Assembly (NCBI GenBank): GCA_946484175.1
Contig: CAMLSX010000004.1
Location: 1 to 64,000 of the forward strand
Direction of reading: 5' to 3'
From: an uncultured Clostridia bacterium
Lineage (GTDB): Bacteria > Bacillota > Clostridia > Oscillospirales > Acutalibacteraceae
Length of the DNA: 64,000 nt
A program made the position numbers and the translations under genes. Of the stretch, positions 19,084 to 27,443 are shown piece after piece (position 1 is the stretch's first letter; each line of letters begins with the position of its first letter). The notes under the pieces are model-generated. The model was given only the letters and a program-made list of their open reading frames with translations, searched no databases and had not been told where the DNA came from.

Positions 19084-19854
19084 ATGGAAAAAGAAATGCT
19101 GAAAGGGAAGGTTGCCATCATCACCGGCGCAAGTTATGGGATGGGACAAACCATGGCGGAGTTGTTTGCAGAGGAAGGCGCTGCCGTGGTCCTTACGGCC
19201 AGAGGACAGGAAAAACTTGACCGGGTCGTGGAAGGGATCCGTGCCAAAGGTGGCCGTGCAGTGGGCGTTGTTGCAGACGTTTGCTCTACCGAAGATACCC
19301 AGCGGGTGTTTAAAACCGCTCTGCAAGAGTTTGGCGATGTGGATATTCTGATCAACAATGCAGGCATTGGTGAGCAAAAAATGATCGATGAAACCGACGA
19401 TAATTGGATGCTGTATGTGATGAACACCAACTTGGGAGGTCCCATGCGGTATATCCGTGAGGCACTGAAAATCTTTATGCCCAAGAATGACGGCGTCATT
19501 ATCAATATTTCTTCCGTCAACGGGGAGCGGCCCTTCTGCGGCGCAACCTACACTTCCACCAAGGGAGCCCTGAATACACTAACTAAGAACGTGGCTATGC
19601 GGTTGATCGATACCAACATCCGGTGTAACGCAGTGGCTCCAGGTGCAACGGTCACACCGGCCCATATTGCCAACAAGGCCGGAGAGCAGCCCGGCGGCGC
19701 GAAAATGCTGGAGCACAGCGGCCATTTTGTGTACTTCCCCGGTCCGGAGTGTGATCCCATGGATCAGGCGTATGCCTGTCTGTTCCTGGCCAGCAAAATG
19801 GGGCGTCACGTCAAGGGGCAGGTAATCCAAGTATGTAACGGCGCATTCCTGTAA
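19084..19854 (+). CDS. SDR-family oxidoreductase
   Basis: GKVAIITGASYGMGQTMAELFAEEGAAVVLTARG ... LINNAGIG ... YTSTKGAL. Confidence 0.95.
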   Translation: MEKEMLKGKVAIITGASYGMGQTMAELFAEEGAAVVLTARGQEKLDRVVEGIRAKGGRAVGVVADVCSTEDTQRVFKTALQEFGDVDILINNAGIGEQKMIDETDDNWMLYVMNTNLGGPMRYIREALKIFMPKNDGVIINISSVNGERPFCGATYTSTKGALNTLTKNVAMRLIDTNIRCNAVAPGATVTPAHIANKAGEQPGGAKMLEHSGHFVYFPGPECDPMDQAYACLFLASKMGRHVKGQVIQVCNGAFL

Positions 19855-19869
19855 GGAATCAGGGGGGAT

Positions 19870-20112
19870 ATGAGACGTATGGTACAGACCATTACGGAAC
19901 AGGATCTGATTCTGAATTTGAAAGCAGCTGGATTTGAGGGAACATTGATACAGAAGTTTCTGGATTGCTGGAAAGCCGGAGAAACGACAGAGCAGCTGCG
20001 GCTATTGTCTCAAAAACGAGAAGGGCTGTTGGATCAGGTCCATCAGGAAGAAAAACAAATCCATTGCCTGGACTATTTGGTCTACCAAATTGAGAAGGGG
20101 AAAAATATTTGA
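19870..20112 (+). CDS. Small conserved protein resembling a MerR C-terminal coiled-coil region
   Basis: LLSQKREGLLDQVHQEEKQIHCLDYLVYQIEKGKNI. Confidence 0.6.
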   Translation: MRRMVQTITEQDLILNLKAAGFEGTLIQKFLDCWKAGETTEQLRLLSQKREGLLDQVHQEEKQIHCLDYLVYQIEKGKNI

Positions 20113-20153
20113 CTTTCGATAAATGTATGATATAGAAGCGGAGGAAGAAGCGC

Positions 20154-20879
20154 ATGATGAAACAAACTGCTGGCAGAACAGGGCTGGGAGATCTGGCGCC
20201 TAAGTTTGCCCAATTGAACGACGATGTCCTGTTTGGCGAGGTCTGGTCCAGAGAAGATAAACTGCCGCTGCGAGATCGGTGTATGATCACGGTAGTTGCT
20301 CTTATTTCCAAGGGCATTACCGACAGCTCTTTGGAATACCACATCCGCAACGCCAAAAATCATGGCGTTACCAAGACGGAAATGGTAGAAATCATTACGC
20401 ACATTGCCTTTTATGTGGGTTGGCCCAATGCTTGGGCGGTATTTCCGATGGTTCGGGAGATATATTCTCAGGAAACACAGGGTTCATCGGACCCCCTGTT
20501 CGGTCTGGGCGAACCCAATGCAGCGTATGCGCAATATTTTATTGGAAACAGCTATCTGAAGCCCCTGAACATCAGCGGTGCTGGGGTATACAATGTGACC
20601 TTTGAACCGAAGTGCCGCAACAATTGGCACATCCACCATAAGGGTGGGCAGATCCTGCTCTGCACCGACGGCGAGGGCTGGTATCAGGAATGGCAGCAGC
20701 CGGCCAGAAAACTGCATCCTGGCGACGTGGTATACATTGCCCCAGAGGTAAAGCACTGGCACGGCGCGGGAAGCGACGAATGGTTTACGCATATCGCCAT
20801 CGAAATTCCGGCAGAAGGTGCGTCCAACGAGTGGTTGGAACCTGTGACTGACGAACAGTATGATGCACTTGTCAAATGA
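20154..20879 (+). CDS. Carboxymuconolactone decarboxylase-like / cupin fusion protein
   Basis: CMD region LRDRCMITVVALISKGITDSSLEYHIRNAKNHGVTKTEMVEIITHIAFYVGWPNAWAVF; cupin NNWHIHHKGGQILLCTDGEGWYQ...PEVKHWHGA. Confidence 0.88.
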   Translation: MMKQTAGRTGLGDLAPKFAQLNDDVLFGEVWSREDKLPLRDRCMITVVALISKGITDSSLEYHIRNAKNHGVTKTEMVEIITHIAFYVGWPNAWAVFPMVREIYSQETQGSSDPLFGLGEPNAAYAQYFIGNSYLKPLNISGAGVYNVTFEPKCRNNWHIHHKGGQILLCTDGEGWYQEWQQPARKLHPGDVVYIAPEVKHWHGAGSDEWFTHIAIEIPAEGASNEWLEPVTDEQYDALVK

Positions 20880-20893
20880 AAGGAGAAGAAACC

Positions 20894-21838
20894 ATGAGCG
20901 AGTATATCTGTGCTTTGAGTGAGAATGTAGAAAGAATCCATGTCCGTTATCCCAACCGATACGGCCTGATGTTGGCTGGTGATCTGTACATGGCAAAGGA
21001 CATGGACAAAGCAAAACCTCAGATGGCACTGATCGTGGGCGCACCCTATGGCGGTGTCAAAGAGCAGGGTCCCTGTGTCTATGCCAACGAACTTGCTCAG
21101 CGGGGCTTTGTCGTGCTGACCTTTGATCCCTGCTATATGGGAGAAAGCGCAGGCGAGCCCCGTCATGTTTCGTCCCCGGAGTTGTTCACCGAAAATTTCA
21201 GCGCAGGAGTAGACTTTTTGGGACTCCAGCCTTTTGTGGATCGGGAAAAAATCGCGGTTCTGGGTATTTGCGGCAGCGGTGGTTTTGCGCTGGCAGCAGC
21301 TCAGGTGGATACCCGAATCCGTGCAGTGGTTACCACCAGTATGTATGATATGAGCGTGGCAGCCAGACTGGGGCAGACGCCGGAACAGCTTCTGGCGGCC
21401 AAACAGGCCTTGGCTGAGCAGCGTTGGAAGGATGCGGAAAATGGATATATGCCGGAGTATATTCCTTTCTTCCCTGAGACCCCCATAGAGCAGGTGCCCG
21501 AAGGCATGGAGGAGCCTACCGCCGAGTGGTTCCGGTTCTACGCTGTAAAACGCGGCCATCATGTGCGTGCGCGGGGCGGTTTCACAACGACCAGTAATAT
21601 TCCCCTGATCAACTTTGATCTGCTCAGCCACCTGGATGAAATCAGCCCCCGCCCCATTCTGTTTGTGGTGGGTGACCGGGCACACTCCCGCTTCTTCAGC
21701 GAGGAGGCATACGCCAGGGCACAGGAGCCGAAGGAGCTGTATGTGGTGGAAGATGCAGAGCATATCGATCTGTATGACCGCACAGACCGCATTCCCTTTG
21801 AGAAAATCGAGGCGTTTCTCAAAAGCAATCTGAAATAA
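20894..21838 (+). CDS. Alpha/beta hydrolase
   Basis: GICGSGGFALAAAQVDTRIRAVV nucleophile-elbow region; C-terminal DRAHSRFFSEEAY...EDAEHIDLYD. Confidence 0.85.
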   Translation: MSEYICALSENVERIHVRYPNRYGLMLAGDLYMAKDMDKAKPQMALIVGAPYGGVKEQGPCVYANELAQRGFVVLTFDPCYMGESAGEPRHVSSPELFTENFSAGVDFLGLQPFVDREKIAVLGICGSGGFALAAAQVDTRIRAVVTTSMYDMSVAARLGQTPEQLLAAKQALAEQRWKDAENGYMPEYIPFFPETPIEQVPEGMEEPTAEWFRFYAVKRGHHVRARGGFTTTSNIPLINFDLLSHLDEISPRPILFVVGDRAHSRFFSEEAYARAQEPKELYVVEDAEHIDLYDRTDRIPFEKIEAFLKSNLK

Positions 21839-21854
21839 CAGGAGGAAATAGATT

Positions 21855-23024
21855 ATGTTGGGAAATTTCACCTATTGCAATCCTACCAAGCTGTATTTTG
21901 GAGAAAATTCCCTGAAAGGGCTCTATCAGGAGCTGCCGAAGTATGGCCAGAATGTGCTGCTGGTTTACGGCGGCGGTTCCATCAAGAAAAACGGTATCTA
22001 TGATGATGTCATGGCGATCCTCAAGGAATGCGGCAAGACGGTTGTAGAGGACAGCGGCGTAATGCCCAACCCCACCGTAGAAAAGCTGTATGAAGGCTGC
22101 CGGAGAGCACAGGAAGGCAAGGCAGATCTGATCCTCGCAGTTGGCGGCGGCTCTGTCTGTGACTACGCCAAAGCCGTTTCGGTGTCTGCCCACTGCAAAG
22201 AAGATCCCTGGGAAAAGTATTATCTGCGTATGGAAGATGTGGATAACGAAATTATTCCGGTGGGCTGTGTGCTGACGATGGTGGGCACCGGCTCGGAGAT
22301 GAACGGCGGTTCGGTCATCACAAATCCTGCCCAGAAGCTGAAAATCGGTCATGTGTTTGGTGAAAATGTCATGCCCAGATTCTCCATTCTGAATCCTGTG
22401 TACACCTTCACTCTCCCGAAAGAGCAGATGGTGGCCGGTTTCTTTGATATTATGAGCCACATTCTGGAGCAGTATTTTTCCGGCGAGGACGACAACACTT
22501 CCGACTATGTGATGGAGGGGCTGCTGCGCTCTCTGATCCACAGCTCCCGCATTGCGGTCAAGAACCCCGCCGATTACGAGGCACGCAGCAATATCATGTG
22601 GATCGCAACCTGGGCGCTGAATACCTTTGTAGCGAAGGGAAAATCCACCGACTGGGAAGTGCATATGATTGGTCAGTCCATCGGCGCTTATACCAATGCC
22701 ACGCATGGAATGACGCTTTCCGCAGTATCCATTCCCTATTATCGGTTTATCATGCCCTACGGTCTGCAAAAGTTCAAGCGCTTTGCTGTGAATGTATGGG
22801 ATGTAAGCCCGGAAGAGAAAACCGATGAGCAGATCGCAGGGGAAGGACTTTCTGCCATGGAAGCATGGATGCGGGAAATCGGGCTGGTAATGAACGCACG
22901 GGAGCTGGGCGTCACAGAGGAGATGCTGGACGGAATCGCCCAGGGTACCTTCCTTCTGCAGGGCGGCTACAAGGTGCTGAGCCGTGAAGACGTTGTCCGC
23001 ATTGTAAAGGAAAGCATGCAGTAA
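21855..23024 (+). CDS. Iron-containing alcohol dehydrogenase (butanol dehydrogenase-like)
   Basis: LYFGENSLKGLYQELPKYGQNVLLVYGGGSIKKNGIYDDV ... ILAVGGGSVCDYAKAVS. Confidence 0.93.
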   Translation: MLGNFTYCNPTKLYFGENSLKGLYQELPKYGQNVLLVYGGGSIKKNGIYDDVMAILKECGKTVVEDSGVMPNPTVEKLYEGCRRAQEGKADLILAVGGGSVCDYAKAVSVSAHCKEDPWEKYYLRMEDVDNEIIPVGCVLTMVGTGSEMNGGSVITNPAQKLKIGHVFGENVMPRFSILNPVYTFTLPKEQMVAGFFDIMSHILEQYFSGEDDNTSDYVMEGLLRSLIHSSRIAVKNPADYEARSNIMWIATWALNTFVAKGKSTDWEVHMIGQSIGAYTNATHGMTLSAVSIPYYRFIMPYGLQKFKRFAVNVWDVSPEEKTDEQIAGEGLSAMEAWMREIGLVMNARELGVTEEMLDGIAQGTFLLQGGYKVLSREDVVRIVKESMQ

Positions 23025-23040
23025 AAGGAAGGAATTGCCC

Positions 23041-24078
23041 ATGAATATTTTGGTGCTGAATGGAAGTCCCCGAGCAAGCGGTAACACAGCTGCCATGGTA
23101 AATGCCTTTTCTGAGGGTGCACAGCAAAGCGGTCATCAGGTAGAGGTAGTCAATGTCTGTCAAAAGAAAATAGCCGGCTGTCTGGCCTGCGAGTATTGCC
23201 ATACCAAGGGCGATGGCCGGTGCATTCAGCAGGATGATATGCAGCAGGTCTACCCGCTGCTTCAGGAAGCCGAGATGATCGTATTGGCGTCCCCTATTTA
23301 CTATCACAGCTTTACGGGTCAGCTGCAATGCGCCATCAATCGCATCTATGCTTTGGATAAGCCGAAAAAACTCAAAAAAGCTGCGCTGATCATGAGCTCC
23401 GGCAGCAACCATGTCTACTGCGGTGCGATCTATGAATACCAGAATTCCTTCCTGAATTATCTGAAGCTGGAGGATAGAATCAAACTTTGCGGCCTTTCCC
23501 GTGCCTGCGACATCGAGATGGCCAACCAGTTAAGCCCTGAGTATATCGGATTCGTTTTTACCCCCAAGAGCAAACGATATATACCGCCCGAAAAGGCCGC
23601 CGGTTTAAAAGAGCTGCTCAACCCGGGTATTAAAGCAGTCGGCGTATTTGTAGATGAATCCCCCGAAACAATTGCTCATCTGTTAAACAGCGGTCTTGTT
23701 GACATTGCCCAGCTTCACGGCAGGGAAGATGAATCTTACATTGATCAGCTTCGGCGGCTGACCGACAAGCCTGTTATCAAAGCATTCCGCATCAAATCGG
23801 CAGACGATATGGCGGCCGCCGAACACTGCACCGCTGATTCAGTTCTCCTTGACTCCGGCGCCGGTACCGGAACGGTGTTTGACTGGAAGCTGGTACAAAA
23901 TATTACCAGACTGTATTTTCTTGCCGGAGGTCTTTCTCCCGACAATGTGAAAAATGCTGTCGATGTACTCCATCCTTTCGCCGTCGATGTGAGTTCAGGA
24001 ATTGAATCCGGCGGCGTAAAAGATCCGGTAAAAATGGCGGCATTTGTTGCCGCTGTCAGAAAGGAAGGAAAAGTATGA
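23041..24078 (+). CDS. In-frame fusion: NADPH-dependent FMN reductase/flavodoxin-like protein (C-terminus lost) :: phosphoribosylanthranilate isomerase
   Basis: [23 protein letters not shown]...CLACEYC... to ...LNYLKLED, then [28 protein letters not shown]...(TrpF) to end; junction near 23475-23485. Confidence 0.85.
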   Translation: MNILVLNGSPRASGNTAAMVNAFSEGAQQSGHQVEVVNVCQKKIAGCLACEYCHTKGDGRCIQQDDMQQVYPLLQEAEMIVLASPIYYHSFTGQLQCAINRIYALDKPKKLKKAALIMSSGSNHVYCGAIYEYQNSFLNYLKLEDRIKLCGLSRACDIEMANQLSPEYIGFVFTPKSKRYIPPEKAAGLKELLNPGIKAVGVFVDESPETIAHLLNSGLVDIAQLHGREDESYIDQLRRLTDKPVIKAFRIKSADDMAAAEHCTADSVLLDSGAGTGTVFDWKLVQNITRLYFLAGGLSPDNVKNAVDVLHPFAVDVSSGIESGGVKDPVKMAAFVAAVRKEGKV

Positions 24079-25265
24079 CCAATCCCAATGGACGCTTCGG
24101 CATTCACGGAGGGCAGTATATTCCCGAAACCCTGATGAATGCAGTCATCGAATTGGAAGAAGCCTATCAGCACTATAAAAACGACCCCGAATTCAACCGG
24201 GAACTTACCGAACTTTTCAATGAATATGCCGGCAGGCCTTCCCGCCTGTATTATGCCGAAAAAATGACAAAAGACCTGGCAGGCGCAAAAATATACCTCA
24301 AACGCGAAGATCTGAACCACACAGGGGCACATAAGATCAACAATGTATTGGGGCAGGCATTGCTGGCCAAAAAAATGGGAAAAACCCGGCTGATTGCGGA
24401 AACAGGTGCCGGACAGCACGGTGTGGCTACCGCCACCGCGGCTGCTCTGATGGGGATGGAATGTGTTGTTTTTATGGGAGAAGAAGACACCATCCGTCAG
24501 GCGCTCAATGTATATCGCATGCGTTTGCTCGGCGCAGAGGTTATCCCCGTAAAAACCGGTACTGCAACCCTGAAAGACGCTGTTTCCGAAGCCATGCGCG
24601 AGTGGACTTCCCGTATTTCCGATACCCATTACTGTCTGGGTTCCGTTATGGGTCCTCATCCTTTTCCCAGCATTGTCCGTGATTTTCAGGCTGTTATTTC
24701 CAAAGAGATCAAGGAACAGCTTTTTGCAAAAGAAGGGTGCTTGCCCGATGTTGTAATCGCCTGCGTGGGCGGCGGCTCTAATGCCATCGGCAGCTTCTAC
24801 CATTTCATCGAGGAGAAAAGTGTACGGCTGATTGGCTGCGAAGCGGCCGGCCGGGGAATTGATACCTTTGAAACAGCCGCTACCGTAAATACCGGACGTG
24901 TGGGGATTTTCCACGGCATGAAGTCTTATTTCTGTCAGGATAAATACGGTCAAATTGCCCCCGTTTACTCCATTTCCGCAGGCCTTGATTATCCTGGTAT
25001 TGGCCCGGAACACGCCTATCTCCACGATATCGGAAGGGCCGAATATGTACCCGTAACCGACGACGAAGCTGTCTGTGCTTTTGAATATCTGGCAAAAACC
25101 GAGGGCATTATTCCGGCTATTGAATCGGCGCATGCAGTTGCCCATGCTATCAAGCTTGCCCCCACCATGGATAAGGACAACATCATCGTAATTACCATAT
25201 CCGGCAGAGGCGACAAGGATTGCGCCGCTATTGCCCGCTACAGAGGGGAGGATCTCCATGAGTAA
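24075..25265 (+). CDS. trpB: Tryptophan synthase beta subunit
   Basis: [19 protein letters not shown] ... [48 protein letters not shown] ... [15 protein letters not shown]. Confidence 0.97.
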   Translation: MTNPNGRFGIHGGQYIPETLMNAVIELEEAYQHYKNDPEFNRELTELFNEYAGRPSRLYYAEKMTKDLAGAKIYLKREDLNHTGAHKINNVLGQALLAKKMGKTRLIAETGAGQHGVATATAAALMGMECVVFMGEEDTIRQALNVYRMRLLGAEVIPVKTGTATLKDAVSEAMREWTSRISDTHYCLGSVMGPHPFPSIVRDFQAVISKEIKEQLFAKEGCLPDVVIACVGGGSNAIGSFYHFIEEKSVRLIGCEAAGRGIDTFETAATVNTGRVGIFHGMKSYFCQDKYGQIAPVYSISAGLDYPGIGPEHAYLHDIGRAEYVPVTDDEAVCAFEYLAKTEGIIPAIESAHAVAHAIKLAPTMDKDNIIVITISGRGDKDCAAIARYRGEDLHE

Positions 25266-25401
25266 AATTGGAAAAGCGTTTGAAAATGGAAAAGCTTTTA
25301 TTGCATTTGCCAAACGTCCAGAGAACAAAGGAAAGGTTATTGTTGCCCTTCTCCCAGATTCGGGTGACCGCTATTATTCTACGCCGTTGTTTACCGAGTA
25401 A
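25258..25401 (+). pseudogene. 47-codon chimera: N-terminus of TrpA fused to C-terminus of cysteine synthase
   Basis: [17 protein letters not shown] (TrpA start) then [30 protein letters not shown] (CysK-type C-terminus). Confidence 0.75.
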
Positions 25402-25530
25402 TGTCATAATATAAAGAAAGCTTTGCAAAAAAACGCATGCATGTGCAAAATAGCAAGATATTTCAGGAAGATTGTTTTTGTGCAGTATTTTGCCGCTGAT
25501 ATACGAACCTTTCTGATTAACCGCAAAAAA

Positions 25531-25587
25531 TTCCCCTTCTGTTATTCAGTCACAGTACTGTCTAACAGAAGGGGAATTTAATAATTT
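25531..25587. terminator. Bidirectional terminator-like inverted repeat
   Basis: TTCCCCTTCTGTTA...TAACAGAAGGGGAA, A/T-rich flanks. Confidence 0.75.
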
Positions 25588-25602
25588 TTTATTGCAGCTG
25601 TA

Positions 25603-26331
25603 TTAGCCGTAACATTTTTTACAGGGTTCCCGGCCGCTGGCAATTGCTTCATCCAAAGTCGATTCAATGGGGTTTTTCATATTGCCGCAATTCGGGTTAT
25701 TGTGATATTTCTCACCTGTTCTGGAAAGCCAAACAACATTGCTTTGCGATGCCGGTTCTTCAGTTGGCTGTGGAGTAGGCTTTGGTGTGGGGTTAGCCGT
25801 AGGTTTTATGGTTGGCTTGGTTGTAGCCGTAGGTTTTGGGGTAAAAGATGTACTTTCATCAGCGGAAGAGACGGAAGCTTCTGTATTGCTCTCTGCTTTC
25901 TCAATATTTAGTATTTCACAGTCTTCAAGTTCAATATCGGCAAACCCATTGTCAAGAATTCCCTCAACTGTGACGACATCACCCTTTTTCAGCTGGTCAA
26001 GCTGGGGATCATCAGAATCTTCCAGCTCACATACCACACTTTTTGAGATTGCTCCGCAATCCATGTGAATTTTATCAAACAAAGACACATAGCTGCAGAT
26101 GCCGGTAATGGTAATTTTTTGGTTCTCGTATTCTTCGGCCGCTTCTTTATCGGATTTATATAGATCAGCCAGTTCCTCAGCTGTAAAATCTCTTTTTTCA
26201 GCCGAGGTATCCCGAGAGCTGGCTGGTGTGCTGCTTTCGCTGGATTCCAACAGGCTATCTGTTGAACAGGCAGTGCTTCCCAGACAAAAAACTGCTGCAA
26301 AAATCAATGCAAGGACTTTTTTCATGTTCAT
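25603..26331 (-). CDS. Lipoprotein with OB-fold (tRNA_anti-like) domain, P/T-rich linker and C-terminal Cys motif
   Basis: Lipobox LGSTAC; KITITGICSYVSLFDKIHMDCG...GDVVTVEGILDNG; PTPKPTPQPTEEP; NVVWLSRTGEKYHNNPNCGNMKNP...PCKKCYG. Confidence 0.8.
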   Translation of the reverse strand: MNMKKVLALIFAAVFCLGSTACSTDSLLESSESSTPASSRDTSAEKRDFTAEELADLYKSDKEAAEEYENQKITITGICSYVSLFDKIHMDCGAISKSVVCELEDSDDPQLDQLKKGDVVTVEGILDNGFADIELEDCEILNIEKAESNTEASVSSADESTSFTPKPTATTKPTIKPTANPTPKPTPQPTEEPASQSNVVWLSRTGEKYHNNPNCGNMKNPIESTLDEAIASGREPCKKCYG

Positions 26332-26534
26332 GCCTCTCTTTTGCTTTTTTTAATATCTATTTTATTATAGTATTATAAAAATAAAAATCAATAATAAACC
26401 ATCTGATTTTTTAAAAAGGATTGATAACAGATTTGAGTTCTTCTGGGGCAATCCCGGTTTTTCTTTGAATTTTGGAACCAAAACCTTTCAACTAGAATAT
26501 CATGTAGTATTCCACTTGAAAGGAGATTTTTATC

Positions 26535-26867
26535 TTGGAAAATATGCCAATCATGGAGGACCAGACCTGTCCAACTGTGGGATACCAGTCTGCTTCTATT
26601 TGTGTACCAGTAACAGTGAATCCGTTTGCCAAAACCGGCGCAACCTTTACCAAATGCTGCGGAGCACCTTTGGTTGTGCCTGGAAAGGTTACCTGTGAAG
26701 GTGAGCGCAACGGTGCCTGCGTTTTTACAATTTCTCAGGATATTTGTGTAGCAGTTCCCGTTGAGTTCGGTGCAACCGCAACGGTGGGAGATGCATTTGT
26801 CAGCTGCAATACTGCTTCTGCCGATGACATCTGTACCGACTGCGGCAAACCCCAGCCCTTGGAGTAA
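26535..26867 (+). CDS. Small Cys-rich conserved protein (possible spore coat/structural)
   Basis: TTG start after AAAGGAG; TCEGERNGACVFTISQDICVAVPVEFGATATVGDAFVSC. Confidence 0.6.
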   Translation: MENMPIMEDQTCPTVGYQSASICVPVTVNPFAKTGATFTKCCGAPLVVPGKVTCEGERNGACVFTISQDICVAVPVEFGATATVGDAFVSCNTASADDICTDCGKPQPLE

Positions 26868-27001
26868 TTTTCAAGGCCTGAAAAATGAATCCCCAGAATC
26901 TTTGAATCCTGGGAATTCAAATTTTTTGTTGTTTTGCTGCATCCAGACTCATTCGCAAAGCCGCTCTGTAAGCAGCGGTTCCGAAAATTTTAAAAATGCT
27001 A

Positions 27002-27030
27002 TTGACAAAGGCGGGAAAGTGCTTTATACT
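27002..27030 (+). promoter_or_regulatory. feoAB promoter
   Basis: TTGACA-N17-TATACT. Confidence 0.85.
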
Positions 27031-27036
27031 ATCACA

Positions 27037-27056
27037 TGGTTAGCTTTTGCTAACCA
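27037..27056. promoter_or_regulatory. Metal-regulator-like operator, copy 1
   Basis: TGGTTAGC-TTTT-GCTAACCA perfect palindrome immediately downstream of -10. Confidence 0.8.
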
Positions 27057-27071
27057 ATTTTAAAATCTGTA

Positions 27072-27088
27072 GGTTAGCATGAACTAAC
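27072..27088. promoter_or_regulatory. Metal-regulator-like operator, copy 2
   Basis: GGTTAGCATGAACTAAC (GTTAG-N6-CTAAC). Confidence 0.7.
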
Positions 27089-27134
27089 ATCATAAAATCA
27101 ATCGTCCCTTATGAGGAAGACTGAGGTGAAGAAG

Positions 27135-27347
27135 ATGACTTTAAAAGAAGCCGTTGAAGGAAAAGAGTATATCATCAGGCAAATCGAAACCGATGATGAA
27201 GAAATGGATGCATTCCTGTTTTCTCTGGGCTGCTATACCGGTGAATCGATTACCGTAGTATCCCATCTGAAAGGCGGATGTGTTGTTTCCATCAAAGATG
27301 GAAGATATAACATCGACAATCAGCTTGCCTGTGCTATCGTTGTCTGA
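27135..27347 (+). CDS. feoA: FeoA-family ferrous iron transport protein
   Basis: MTLKEAVEGKEYIIRQIETDDEEMDAFLFSLGCYTGESITVVS; directly before feoB. Confidence 0.88.
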   Translation: MTLKEAVEGKEYIIRQIETDDEEMDAFLFSLGCYTGESITVVSHLKGGCVVSIKDGRYNIDNQLACAIVV

Positions 27348-27385
27348 CAGCGATAGCAGAAAATTCTTTTATTTTTTGTTTGTTG

Positions 27386-27401
27386 GTTAGCGTAAGCTAA
27401 T
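27386..27401. promoter_or_regulatory. Metal-regulator-like operator, copy 3, in the feoA-feoB gap
   Basis: GTTAG-CGTAAG-CTAAT. Confidence 0.65.
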
Positions 27402-27443
27402 TAGATAAAATATCCGCACATACCATTTCGAGGAGGAATGATT

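Noticed and set aside
21819-23096. 425-aa minus-strand ORF
   Set aside because: Antisense to the iron-containing alcohol dehydrogenase
23745-25328. 527-aa minus-strand ORF
   Set aside because: Antisense to trpF/trpB
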